Below are positions 9,393 through 17,980 of a stretch of 44,177 bases of DNA, piece after piece. Origin of the DNA: Gordonia effusa NBRC 100432 (GTDB lineage Bacteria > Actinomycetota > Actinomycetes > Mycobacteriales > Mycobacteriaceae); assembly GCF_000241305.1 (NCBI RefSeq), contig NZ_BAEH01000044.1, positions 1 through 44,177 on the forward strand, read 5' to 3'. The notes beneath the pieces were generated by a model that did not search any database, was not told where the DNA came from, and saw only the letters and a list, made by a program, of their open reading frames with translations. Made by a program: the position numbers and the translations under genes. Position 1 is the stretch's first letter; every line of letters begins with the position of its first letter.

Positions 9393-10396
9393 AACGTCAC
9401 CTGCGATCCGCGGAGGAAGATGGCGACACTCGCGGGCAGCTGTGCGCGACCCTTGGAGCAGGTCAGCGGCGTCGACGCCGGACCGCTCGCAGGTAGCACA
9501 TTGTTGAGAGCGTTCAACAAACCCGGCGTGAGCGAGAGGACTCCGATCACACTGCGCGCGATCGGCAGCGCCTGACGGACCACCGCGTTGGCGTCGGGAG
9601 TGTTGTTGGGCCGCAACCCCATTGCCGCGAACAGGCGATCGATGGCGATGATCACGTTGCCGGTCGAGTCGGCGTACTCGCGAACGGACGGAATCGCTTT
9701 CGCGACGGCGGCGCCGAATTCCTTCATGAATGCGATCAACTGGCCGACATATCCGGCCCGGCCACCGAGCGCCCCCGAGACTTTGGACAGGTTGTAGACG
9801 AGCGTATTGACCAGCGCCGACCGGTCGTCCACGAATTGCAGGACCCGGGTTAGGGAGTCGAGCACTTCCCCGAAGCCGGTTCCGTCACCTTGAATCAGGG
9901 CCAGCAGGCTTTCCGAGAAATGGTTGATGTCGGCGGGATCCATCACCGCGAAAACCGGTGCGAGACCGTGGAATACCGTCGTGATGTCATAGGAGGGCGT
10001 CGTCGACTCCAGCCCGATCGGCTCGCCGGGCGAGCGCGGCGTGCCCTGGCCGGATCGTTGTTGCAGGTCCAGGTACCGGATACCGGTGAGATTCAAGTAG
10101 CGGATCGCGAGCTTCGAGTCACCGTACACATGCTGGTCGCGGACGAGTGTGAAAGTAACCAGTGCCGTCGTGTCGTCCGACGATAGTTCGACATCGGTGA
10201 CTTTGCCGACTCGGGTACCGAGGGTTCGGACGTCGTTGCCTACGCGGAGCCCCGACACATTGGTGAATTCGGCTGTGTAGGTTTCGGTTTGGCCAGCGAT
10301 CGGCCGCGAGACGCCATTGGCGATGAACAGTCCACCGCCGACCGCGACGAGCGCGAACACAAGCAGGTAGACGAACGAACGTACCGGAGACTTCAT
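9380..10396 (-). CDS. mceB: MceB-like subunit
   Basis: 338 residues with an N-terminal transmembrane helix (about 7-27), an MCE domain (about 38-120, with GNDVRTLGTRVGKVTDVEL) and a helical region. A terminal cysteine pair (LTCSKG...TLCKK) probably forms a disulphide outside the membrane. It overlaps mceA by ATGA and mceC by 13 bp. The B assignment is by order. Confidence 0.88.
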   Translation of the reverse strand: MKSPVRSFVYLLVFALVAVGGGLFIANGVSRPIAGQTETYTAEFTNVSGLRVGNDVRTLGTRVGKVTDVELSSDDTTALVTFTLVRDQHVYGDSKLAIRYLNLTGIRYLDLQQRSGQGTPRSPGEPIGLESTTPSYDITTVFHGLAPVFAVMDPADINHFSESLLALIQGDGTGFGEVLDSLTRVLQFVDDRSALVNTLVYNLSKVSGALGGRAGYVGQLIAFMKEFGAAVAKAIPSVREYADSTGNVIIAIDRLFAAMGLRPNNTPDANAVVRQALPIARSVIGVLSLTPGLLNALNNVLPASGPASTPLTCSKGRAQLPASVAIFLRGSQVTLCKK

Positions 10397-11427
10397 CGAG
10401 CACCCCGGATCCCGAGCGCGGCGGCGACGCCGGGAATGCCAGCGAGCACCACGTCAACCGTCATTACCGGCCCTTGCGGCCCCGGGCGCAGCGCGGCATT
10501 GATGCGGTCGATCAACGTGGCGATCTGAATGCCATTCTTACGGGCCTCCGGGAAGGTCTTCAGAATGCGGTCGACGAGCTGAACTCCGGTCGGCGCGACC
10601 ACAAGGAGTCCGCCAAGTTCTTTGTTGGACAATAGATTTCCGACGTCGTCCATCGTGGTGGTACTGACATAGCTGAGTCCGTTGTACTGCTTCTCGACGT
10701 AGCCGGGCCGCTGCGGCGCATCCCAGTGGACCAGGCTCATCAGCGATGGGAGCACCACGCCGGTGGTGTCGCGCAGCCGCGCGATCAGCTCCTTGAACTG
10801 CGGTAAGGATTTCGCCGTCGGAATCTTTTGAGTGTCCGCGATGTCGGTAGCGAGTTTGCCGAGGACACCGATGATCGGCAGCAGTCCCATCGTCGCCTGG
10901 TTGGCTGACCGGAGGATGTCACCCATGTATGGGTCGAAGGCATCGGTCTGTAGGTCATTGAGGTTGCGCAGCAACGTGGTTAACGTGGCATCGACCGGCT
11001 CGTCCGGGTAGAAGTCGTCTCCGTTGGCGATCGGCTCGCCGCCGGGCTGTGACTTCAGTACCACCGCGGCGATGCCGAAAAGATTCTTCGGGGCATAGGT
11101 GACCTGGGTCGCGCTGCTCAGCAGCCCCGGCGTCTTGAGGAACCCGTCATCGATCGCGAGAGTGATCTCGTACTTGCCCGGTGCGACCTTGACGAGCTCG
11201 GTAACGGTGCCCACTTCAGCACCATTGAGCATCACCGCGGCACCGTTGACGATGCCGCCGGCCAACGTGTCGGTATGCATGGTGACCACGGTCTTGTTGT
11301 CGGGCAACACCTTTAGCACCAGAATTGCCGCTAGCAGTACCACGCACGAGGCGGCGAGAAAGAACGCCGCGCGACGCGCGAATACTCGACGTGGCGCGGA
11401 CATGCCGGGAGCTCGAAAATCTGGCAT
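10393..11427 (-). CDS. mceA: MceA-like subunit
   Basis: 345 residues from the ATG at 11427, 4 bp after the yrbEB stop; the frame extends upstream but only as a shadow of yrbEB. One transmembrane helix (about 22-42) after a basic N-terminus, an MCE domain (about 47-130, with NGAAVMLNGAEVGTVTEL), then the helical channel-forming region. First of six consecutive mce genes. Mce hexamers bridge the periplasm and shuttle lipids, such as sterols or fatty acids, to the YrbE permeases; the substrate here cannot be read from the sequence. Confidence 0.89.
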   Translation of the reverse strand: MPDFRAPGMSAPRRVFARRAAFFLAASCVVLLAAILVLKVLPDNKTVVTMHTDTLAGGIVNGAAVMLNGAEVGTVTELVKVAPGKYEITLAIDDGFLKTPGLLSSATQVTYAPKNLFGIAAVVLKSQPGGEPIANGDDFYPDEPVDATLTTLLRNLNDLQTDAFDPYMGDILRSANQATMGLLPIIGVLGKLATDIADTQKIPTAKSLPQFKELIARLRDTTGVVLPSLMSLVHWDAPQRPGYVEKQYNGLSYVSTTTMDDVGNLLSNKELGGLLVVAPTGVQLVDRILKTFPEARKNGIQIATLIDRINAALRPGPQGPVMTVDVVLAGIPGVAAALGIRGAR

Positions 11428-11431
11428 CAGT

Positions 11432-12289
11432 TCATCCTCGGAATGTGAAGGGCGAGTTGACCCCCCAGAAGACGACGGTGAGGACGAGGTCAAGAGCGAC
11501 GATCGCGACCAGGCTCGCCCGGATGGCACGGCCCGATGCGACGCCAACACCCTCCGGACCACCAGCGGCGAAATAGCCCTTGTAGCAATGGATAACGATC
11601 ACCGCGACCACAAAGACGGTGACCTTCAACGTCGCGAGTGCCAGGTCGGGAAAATTGACGAACTGGTTGAAATAGTGCGCATACGCGCCAGGCGATTCGC
11701 CGCGCATCCGCACTACCAGCGAGCTGCTGAGATAGCTGGCGATAACAGCGACCAAGAAGGTCGGAATGATCGTGATGACGCCGGCGATCACCCTCGTGGA
11801 CACCACGAACGCGATCGAATGCACGCCGACCACTTCCAGCGCGTCAATCTCTTCACTGATCCGCATGGACCCGATCTCCGCCGTCATCCGGCAACCAGCT
11901 TGGACGGCGAATCCGAGCGCGGCCAGCAACGGCGCGAACTCGCGGGTTATCGCGAACGAGGACACCGATCCGGCGACCGACCCCAGCCCCAACATGTTCA
12001 GCGTGCCATGCGCCACGATCGCAACCGTCGCCCCCGCGGCCAGGCCAAGTACGGCCATGACCAGCGCGGTGCCACCACCGACGATGATGGCACCGCGACC
12101 CCACGCTAGGTCGGTGACGGTGCGGACGGTTTGGGCGCGAAATCTCCACAGCGCCGATGGCGCGTAACGCAACGCGTAATAGACAAATGAGACGAGATGA
12201 CCGATGTCGGCCAGCACAGTTTCCGCCCCGTCGGCACCACGGTAGAGCCATCCAAGCCCGCGAGGGCGATACGCCGCTGGACTTCCCAT
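11432..12289 (-). CDS. yrbEB: YrbEB-type MCE transporter permease (MlaE family)
   Basis: 285 residues from the ATG at 12289, which has AGGG six bases upstream; an ATG at 12295 is possible but touches that AGGG. MlaE-family permease with about five to six membrane segments and the coupling motif SEEIDALEVVGVHSI. The C-terminal GYFAAGGPEGVGVASGRAIR and the ending LDLVLTVVFWG identify the B type. It opens the mce operon, where yrbEA would normally precede it. The yrbEA gene is instead at 3514-4353, after mam. Confidence 0.92.
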   Translation of the reverse strand: MGSPAAYRPRGLGWLYRGADGAETVLADIGHLVSFVYYALRYAPSALWRFRAQTVRTVTDLAWGRGAIIVGGGTALVMAVLGLAAGATVAIVAHGTLNMLGLGSVAGSVSSFAITREFAPLLAALGFAVQAGCRMTAEIGSMRISEEIDALEVVGVHSIAFVVSTRVIAGVITIIPTFLVAVIASYLSSSLVVRMRGESPGAYAHYFNQFVNFPDLALATLKVTVFVVAVIVIHCYKGYFAAGGPEGVGVASGRAIRASLVAIVALDLVLTVVFWGVNSPFTFRG

Positions 12290-12619
12290 CCACATCCCTG
12301 TTCGTCATCCGCAGTGATCTACGTCTCAGCGAACGTACACGAGTGACAGACCACACGAGTAAAAATCGTCAAATAGCCGTCCGGATAAATCCATATATGC
12401 AGTTCAACAGCTAGGTATTGATCACGACCGACCGAGTGATCGGGCGAAACCGTTCGCATCGAACAGTTGGACTGACGATCAATTCGGCTTATCTTCGCTT
12501 GCCTTGACCGGCTCCAAAATCACCAAGGTTCTAAACCTCCCGCCCAGGCGCCCACCGGCTAGCTTGTGATACCGAATGCGCATTTCAAACCATCGATGCG
12601 CCGTGATTTGGAGCCTCCT
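12290..12619. promoter_or_regulatory. Divergent control region between the mce operon and the secreted-protein operon
   Basis: About 330 bases without a convincing gene, markedly more AT-rich near 12358-12420 than its surroundings. It must hold promoters for both operons. Inverted repeats seen: GATCAC (12420-12425) with GTGATC (12436-12441), 10-base spacer; GCGAA with TTCGC around 12444-12457; GTTCG with CGAAC (12452-12464). These are candidate operators for the tandem TetR protein. No -10/-35 pair can be assigned with confidence. Confidence 0.5.
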
Positions 12620-13630
12620 GTGAAGTCCATCCCCACCCGACCTCGTCGTCGGCTAGCCCGATTGACCGCGGTTCTCGGCATCATTGCCGCGCCGGCACTA
12701 TTCGCCGCGACCCCCGCGGCCGCTGCCCCGTCGGCGTTGCAAGGATCGTTCGCCTTGCAGTCCGGCGTCTGCTCGGGAGGGTCGGTAACCGGCTCCTTCT
12801 TCCGGATGATCCTCCCGGCCGGCAACACGAGCGGTCCGTTCCTGTCCAACAGTGATTCGACCTGCTCGGACAAGACGGTCACCCCGCTGGCCCCCGGAAC
12901 CGCCGGCGGACTAACCAGCGGCAATTACCAACCGCAGCCGTCGAATGCCTTCGACGGCTCGGGGAACGCCATATCCGGCAGTGTGACCCGTCCAGTCAAG
13001 TTCTACGGCGTCGGATTCGCGACCGCGACCAACCCGACCGATCCGCAGACCAGCCGGGGTACGTCCCGGCCACAGATCTATGCCAACGGCACCGCACTCT
13101 CTGGCGACCTATCCAGTTTTGGTGTCACGTGGAACCGGCAGGTCTTCAACCAGGGCGCCCCCAAACCTGGCGGCGGTCTGCCCGGCAAGACCACTCCGGT
13201 GCGCGGCACGATTGATCCATCCAGCGGCGCCTTCGTGCTGGAATGGACCTCACAGATCGTCGGCGGCCCGTTCAATAATTTCACCGGTCTCTGGCATTTG
13301 ACCGGCACCTTCCGCGGCACTGGCCTGAATTCCGCTGCGGCACCGGCTAATCCGGCCGCGACGTCGGGGCCCACTCCAGCGCCGGGACAGACCGCCGCGC
13401 CCGGCGCCGCCCCGCAGGCGACACCCGGCGCGCAGCCGGTGGCCAATCCCAACGCGACGGTGACCCAGGTGGCCGGCAATCCGCAGACGACGGTGCAGTC
13501 GCTCGACGTGCCGGCCGCCAGCGGACAGCCGCGCTGGCTGCTCCCGGTTCTGGTGGTGATCACCGCGTTGGCAGCGGCATTGCTGACCAACGCCGACCGG
13601 CTATTCTCCCGACGCCGCGGCTCCGACTGA
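12620..13630 (+). CDS. Exported, C-terminally membrane-anchored protein of unknown function (paralogue of the 14715 gene)
   Basis: 336 residues from the GTG at 12620, chosen because TTGGAG lies just upstream and the product then begins with a standard signal peptide (basic stretch, hydrophobic core, cleavage near AAA-AP at about 36). The exported domain (about 40-240) shares many blocks with the protein at 14715, including FNQGAPK, LEWTS and VGGPFNNFTGLWHLTGTF. A Pro/Ala/Thr-rich linker follows, then a terminal transmembrane helix with a basic cytoplasmic tail. No known family was recognised. First gene of a four-gene operon divergent from mce. Confidence 0.8.
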   Translation: MKSIPTRPRRRLARLTAVLGIIAAPALFAATPAAAAPSALQGSFALQSGVCSGGSVTGSFFRMILPAGNTSGPFLSNSDSTCSDKTVTPLAPGTAGGLTSGNYQPQPSNAFDGSGNAISGSVTRPVKFYGVGFATATNPTDPQTSRGTSRPQIYANGTALSGDLSSFGVTWNRQVFNQGAPKPGGGLPGKTTPVRGTIDPSSGAFVLEWTSQIVGGPFNNFTGLWHLTGTFRGTGLNSAAAPANPAATSGPTPAPGQTAAPGAAPQATPGAQPVANPNATVTQVAGNPQTTVQSLDVPAASGQPRWLLPVLVVITALAAALLTNADRLFSRRRGSD

Positions 13631-13638
13631 GGAGACCG

Positions 13639-14718
13639 ATGAGCATCGACCGCAGCATCGAATTATCCAGTTACCCAGGCACATCGGCGGATCAAGGACC
13701 GGCGGGCGACGGACCGGCCCAAGCAACCACCGAGAACACCGCGGAGCCGGTACGCGCTCCAAAGAGTTCCACTCACCGACGACGCTGGCCGTTCATCGCG
13801 TCGATCGCCTTGGGACTCGTACTGGTACTGGCACCCATCGTCGGGGGATTCTTCTATCCGGCCGCGCAGGCCCAGGCGATGATCACGGACTTCGCTCCGT
13901 ATACCAAATCCACTACACTGCAACAGTTCCGGTCCGATCTGGCCACACTGGAATCGGTACGCGGCGGTGTCGTCACGATTGACAGATCGACGCGAATCGA
14001 TAGCGCTGATTACACGCAGCTGCACAAGTTTGTCGAACAGTATCCGGCGATCCATGCCGATATGTCGTCGATGATCGACCAAATCGACTCCGCAAGAGGC
14101 GATTACGACAACCTTGCAGCGATCAGATCGATCGCGGGCGTGCCGTTCATTCCGGTCGGGGCAGGCCTGGTCTTTATTGGGTTGGGAATCTGGGGTCTGC
14201 GACGCGGTCGACGGTCGGGCACTCGGCGAGTTGGCGCCGCAATCATCGCCGTCGCCGTCGTCCTTGGCGCCTCGCCATTTCTCACCGGCTTGGTATCGAA
14301 CGCGAATTCCGGTGGGCCACTTCTGAAGTCGTTGGGACCCATCATGACCACCGAGAAAGTCCGCGAGGTGCAGGGCTACTTTGTTGTCCTCGTCGGGGCG
14401 GTCGGCGATATCGACAGCAAGTACCTCCCCGCGGTCCGCGCCTCATCCACGGCGCCCGCTGCCGCGGTTGCACAAGTCAGCGGACTCAATCAGCGATGGC
14501 AACCGATGTCGTCGGATTTCGCCGGGTTGATTGGTGTGATGAACGACAATATCAAGAACTTCGACGGGGTCGCCGCGCTCGACAACCGTACGCGTTCACT
14601 AGGTTTCGGCTCTTTCGCCGCTCTGCCCTGGTTGCTTCTCGCGGCCGGGCTGATCGGCCTCGCGTTCGGCGCCGCTGCCATCTCTCCCGCTTCACCGCGA
14701 AAGGTCCTATCCACGTGA
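13639..14718 (+). CDS. Multi-pass membrane protein of unknown function
   Basis: 359 residues from the ATG at 13639, with GAGGAG upstream, 8 bp after the preceding stop. A hydrophilic N-terminus (1-50) leads to about four membrane segments (near 51-72, 155-178, 186-210 and 320-345). Two sizeable non-membrane domains (about 75-150 and 212-315) should both lie on the outer face. No cysteines or catalytic motifs stand out. The stop overlaps the next start by GTGA, so translation is coupled. It could be a scaffold for the two paralogous exported proteins on either side; this is inference from position only. Confidence 0.75.
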   Translation: MSIDRSIELSSYPGTSADQGPAGDGPAQATTENTAEPVRAPKSSTHRRRWPFIASIALGLVLVLAPIVGGFFYPAAQAQAMITDFAPYTKSTTLQQFRSDLATLESVRGGVVTIDRSTRIDSADYTQLHKFVEQYPAIHADMSSMIDQIDSARGDYDNLAAIRSIAGVPFIPVGAGLVFIGLGIWGLRRGRRSGTRRVGAAIIAVAVVLGASPFLTGLVSNANSGGPLLKSLGPIMTTEKVREVQGYFVVLVGAVGDIDSKYLPAVRASSTAPAAAVAQVSGLNQRWQPMSSDFAGLIGVMNDNIKNFDGVAALDNRTRSLGFGSFAALPWLLLAAGLIGLAFGAAAISPASPRKVLST

Positions 14719-15515
14719 GTATTTCGATTCGACGCACCTACTGTGTGGCGCTATGCGCCGCTTTGATGACTATCGGCCTGACGTCGTGTTCGTCGCCGGC
14801 CCAGGTCGCCGACGGCGAACTGACCGGCCTACTGGAACTGAGTCCGGGCAAATTCGCCGACGGCAAGTTGAGCGGTTCGTGGTTCAAGATGGTCCAACCT
14901 GGCGGCACCGCAGAGGCGGGACCGTATATGCCCAACGGTGATTCACCCGTCGACGGCGGTAGCGTCACCCTGCTCGAACCGGGCAGCGAGCGGGGCGTGC
15001 GGCTCGGCGGCTACCAGTCCGAGCCCACACCCGCCTTCCGTAACGGCGATTCGCTTGCCGGGTCAATTATGAAGCCGACCAAGTTCTTCGGCGTGTACTT
15101 CGGAACATCGACCAATCCCGTTGACCCCCAAACGAAACACAAGCTGGCACCGCCATCGGTGACCAACTCTGGCGGCAAGCTGACCGGTCAGCTGGTGTCA
15201 TGGGCTGCGTCGTGGAATAACCAGGAGTTCAACCAGGGCGCACCCAAGGCTCCCGCGAAGGCCGGCGCACAGGTGCCCGGTGCCGCCGAGGCCAAACAGG
15301 CGTGGGACTGGGTTCGCAAGCAGTGGGAACGCCAAGACACCACGGTCGCCGGTACCGGCCCCGCGGCCACCGGCACACTCGATTCCGATACCAAGACCTA
15401 CACGTTGGAGTGGACCAGCCTCATCGTCGGCGGTCCGTTCAACGGTTTTACCGGGGTGTGGCATCTGACCGGCACCTATCGCCCCGAGGTCGCTGGCCCG
15501 TCGAGCACTTCGTAA
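14715..15515 (+). CDS. Lipoprotein of unknown function (paralogue of the 12620 gene)
   Basis: 266 residues from the GTG at 14715, which overlaps the previous stop by GTGA. The signal peptide ends in a lipobox, LTSC, so the mature protein should be lipid-anchored. The domain is colinear with that of the 12620 protein: shared blocks include FFGVYF, STNPVDPQT, FNQGAPK, LEWTS and VGGPFNGFTGVWHLTGTY. It differs by an insertion around AEAKQAWDWVRKQWER and by lacking the C-terminal membrane helix. The pair probably arose by duplication within this operon. Function unknown. Confidence 0.8.
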   Translation: MSISIRRTYCVALCAALMTIGLTSCSSPAQVADGELTGLLELSPGKFADGKLSGSWFKMVQPGGTAEAGPYMPNGDSPVDGGSVTLLEPGSERGVRLGGYQSEPTPAFRNGDSLAGSIMKPTKFFGVYFGTSTNPVDPQTKHKLAPPSVTNSGGKLTGQLVSWAASWNNQEFNQGAPKAPAKAGAQVPGAAEAKQAWDWVRKQWERQDTTVAGTGPAATGTLDSDTKTYTLEWTSLIVGGPFNGFTGVWHLTGTYRPEVAGPSSTS

Positions 15516-15532
15516 CTGAGACAAGGATTCTC

Positions 15533-16504
15533 ATGACCAACATCACCCCGAGTGCCTCGGATGACACCGAAACCGATCAGTTGGATCTCGGTGAAGTATC
15601 CAGCGGCGCAGCGACTTTCGATGCGGACCCGTACGTCGACGAGGCCCCGGCGCCGATCCGTCGCTCTCCCGTCCCGGCAGTGCGGGCCGGCGGCGCACTG
15701 GTCATCCTGATCGCACTGTTCGTGTCCACCTGGTACGCGACCAGCACACCGACGCGTTACGTGGTAACCACCTCGCCGGCGGCGGTGAACCGACCGCAGG
15801 CACCGGGCGCCGGGCCGGTGGCCACCAAACCCCTTACTCCGTCAGCTGTTCCGACGGCGACCGGTCCTGCCCCGGCCGCGTCGGTGCCGATCGGGAACTC
15901 ACCAACTGGCGCCGGTCCGACGGGTACCGTGCCCATCGGAAACTCGCCGACTGGAACCGCACCGTCGGGGACGGCCACACCCGGTACCTCGGTGACCATC
16001 GACGGCGGTACCACCGGACTGTCGGTCGCGCCGGTGCTCGGACAGGCCAAATGCCCACTGGGCTGGCCGAAACCGGAGAAGAGCGGCGGCCTTGCGTCGA
16101 TGATTCTGCTGGCTCCGGCGGCGGGACCGTTCTCCTCCGAAGCCTTCGCGCTCGGCTCGGTCTATCAGCCACTGATGCAACTCGCCGGACCGCTGCTGGC
16201 CGAAATCGAGCCGATCATCGACGCCAACATCTCCTGGATCAACCCGATCATCAAGCAGGTCCAGGGCGCCGAAGCTGTTGTGCTAGAAGCGATTCTCCCC
16301 TTCTACGGCCCGTACCGGTCGCAATTCCTGGCCGCCGAAGGCAATCTCGCGAAGGTCCTGGCACCGATACTCACCCGGATCTACCAGTCGCCGCAGGCAG
16401 CCTGCCTGGTTGCCTGGCAGGGTCAAATCATCAGTGCCGCAAAGGGTAAGGAGATCAAGACGGCGTCGTTGAGCCGGCCGGGCCAGTTCAACACCTACGA
16501 GTAG
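15533..16504 (+). CDS. Single-pass membrane protein with repetitive linker and helical exported domain, unknown function
   Basis: 323 residues from the ATG at 15533, preceded by AAGGA. An acidic N-terminus (1-45), one transmembrane helix (about 50-68), a Pro/Gly/Thr-rich linker with duplicated blocks (VPIGNSPTG twice, about 70-155), and a mainly helical exported domain (about 165-323) with two cysteines (AKCPLGW, QAACLVAW) that could pair. The layout is that of an envelope-spanning protein. Last gene of the operon, 17 bp after the lipoprotein gene; a palindromic element follows 46 bp downstream. No family recognised. Confidence 0.78.
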   Translation: MTNITPSASDDTETDQLDLGEVSSGAATFDADPYVDEAPAPIRRSPVPAVRAGGALVILIALFVSTWYATSTPTRYVVTTSPAAVNRPQAPGAGPVATKPLTPSAVPTATGPAPAASVPIGNSPTGAGPTGTVPIGNSPTGTAPSGTATPGTSVTIDGGTTGLSVAPVLGQAKCPLGWPKPEKSGGLASMILLAPAAGPFSSEAFALGSVYQPLMQLAGPLLAEIEPIIDANISWINPIIKQVQGAEAVVLEAILPFYGPYRSQFLAAEGNLAKVLAPILTRIYQSPQAACLVAWQGQIISAAKGKEIKTASLSRPGQFNTYE

Positions 16505-16550
16505 CCCGCCCCGGCCACTCGCCCGGCCCCGCCCGCTCGCCCCGCCCCCT

Positions 16551-16623
16551 CGCAAACCCGACTCGCGCGGACATTCCCGACCCAGATTTCGGGTCGGGAA
16601 TGTCCGCCGGAGTGGGGTTTGCG
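16551..16623. repeat. 73-bp palindromic intergenic element, copy 1
   Basis: Two arms of about 33 bases, beginning CGCAAACCC and ending GGGTTTGCG, with an inner perfect stem CGGACATTCCCGACCC / GGGTCGGGAATGTCCG around a 7-base loop. Nearly the same sequence occurs at 42154-42228. Both copies lie between convergent genes, so the RNA could act as a bidirectional terminator. The copy number suggests a REP/MITE-type element. Confidence 0.8.
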
Positions 16624-16630
16624 ATACGGG

Positions 16631-17383
16631 TCAGGCGTCCCGGCGCTCCACTACCGCGATCGCCGCGACGAAGACCACCGCCGCGAAGACCGCGAAATAG
16701 GCAAGGGACACATAGGCATTCCAGTGGTAATCGGGCGATGACGCCGTCGACGTCAAGAAACGTGAGCCGTTACGGAACGGCAGGAACGGTCCGATTTCGG
16801 GCCCGACCTTCGGCAACACCGCGAGAATCGACTCCGCGACCAGCATCCAGACCAGGATGATCACCACCGCGCCGGCAGTGTGGCGTATTAACGCACCGAC
16901 CCCCAATCCGACAATGACGCACAGTAGCGCCCATATCGGAGTGCCCCAGATCTGGCGCAGCGCGTCGGCATCGCCGAAGGAGAAATTGCTCGACGAACCC
17001 GCCAGGGCCTTCACCACACCGAGACTGATCACGGCCAGAACCGCACTCAGCACGACGGCCAATCCGCCAAAGACGACCGCTTTCGCGATCAAGACCCGCC
17101 TGCGGCGCGGAGTCGCGGTAAAGGTCGTGCGGATAGTACCGAAACGGTACTCACTGGTGACCGCGAGAACCGCCATAATCATCAGCACGATCACGCCGAA
17201 CTGGTTGAGTCCCAACAGATAATCGGCGATGCCCAGACCGGTGTCTGGCGTGCTGGAGAGCACCGCACCGATCAATACCGAAATTCCGAGCGACAGCGCT
17301 ACGACGACCGCCGCGCACCAATACGGCGACCGAGTGGTGGTCAATTTGATGTACTCAGAGTTGACTGTGGCTAGCGGCGTCAT
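16631..17383 (-). CDS. ABC-2 type transporter permease
   Basis: 250 residues with about six hydrophobic segments and the pattern of ABC-2 permeases: a cytoplasmic start (SEYIKLTTTRSPYW), then SEYRFGTIRTTFTATPRRRRVL after the second helix, the typical coupling region. The ATG at 17383 has AAAGGTGA upstream. No ATPase gene is adjacent, so the partner must be elsewhere. Substrate unknown. Confidence 0.8.
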   Translation of the reverse strand: MTPLATVNSEYIKLTTTRSPYWCAAVVVALSLGISVLIGAVLSSTPDTGLGIADYLLGLNQFGVIVLMIMAVLAVTSEYRFGTIRTTFTATPRRRRVLIAKAVVFGGLAVVLSAVLAVISLGVVKALAGSSSNFSFGDADALRQIWGTPIWALLCVIVGLGVGALIRHTAGAVVIILVWMLVAESILAVLPKVGPEIGPFLPFRNGSRFLTSTASSPDYHWNAYVSLAYFAVFAAVVFVAAIAVVERRDA

Positions 17384-17437
17384 CGGGCGTCACCTTTCAT
17401 CCGTCGCCAGCTTAGCGGCGGCGCAGCGTCATACGTG

Positions 17438-17980
17438 TCACCGACGCACCGCACCGGAGTCGGTCAAAATCACCCGATAGACGAATGACGCCTCCGGTCC
17501 GAGAACCAATCCGACCAGGGTTATCAACGTCTCGGCAAAGCCGGCGTCGTGCGGCGCGCCACCGGTGTCGTCGAGATGATGCGCGATCTCGTGCAGGACG
17601 ACCAATTCGCGCAGCGCCCACGATCCGGCACCGCGATGTGGGATGGCGATCTCCCCCGGCTCGGCGGCATCGGCCGAACGACGATACTCAGCCGCCCGGA
17701 ACCCTTTTCGGGCTCGCACGGTCAGTGGTTGGGCCGCACGCGGGAAAGTATCCTGGACCGACCGCATCGCGATCACTTCGTCGACGTAGCGCGCGATCGA
17801 CTCGACCGACGCGAACTTGGCCTCGGGAGGCAACGTCAGGGTAGTACCGGCCACCGTCGTCGCTCCGCTCGCCCCGGTAACACTTCCCGTCGCTCCGCTC
17901 GCCCCGTTACGCTCGAACAGGTTGTGCACCAATGCCTCCGCCGCATAGAACGCACCGCGGCCGGTGTCGGTTTCGCTCAC
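17438..17980 (-). CDS. TIGR04338-type putative metallohydrolase with a 10-residue repeat insertion
   Basis: 180 residues from the GTG at 17980, overlapping the DUF2786 stop by GTGA. The zinc-site signature HEIAHHLDD lies near residue 131 (HExxH type), with a downstream His (APHDAGFAE) as a plausible further ligand. Pairing with a DUF2786 gene is typical of this family in mycolate actinomycetes. Residues about 25-42 ([16 protein letters not shown]) are encoded by two copies of the 30-bp repeat found in two neighbouring genes, in a segment before the conserved domain. Substrate unknown. Confidence 0.8.
   Translation of the reverse strand: MSETDTGRGAFYAAEALVHNLFERNGASGATGSVTGASGATTVAGTTLTLPPEAKFASVESIARYVDEVIAMRSVQDTFPRAAQPLTVRARKGFRAAEYRRSADAAEPGEIAIPHRGAGSWALRELVVLHEIAHHLDDTGGAPHDAGFAETLITLVGLVLGPEASFVYRVILTDSGAVRR
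17859..17908 (-). repeat. Coding 30-bp repeat array A (about 1.7 units)
   Basis: On the plus strand the unit begins GTCGCTCCGCTCGCCCCGGT and runs 30 bases; one full unit (17859-17888) and 20 bases of a second are present. Read on the minus strand, in the gene's frame, it gives [10 protein letters not shown]. The same unit occurs in arrays B (19587) and C (20627). Confidence 0.9.
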
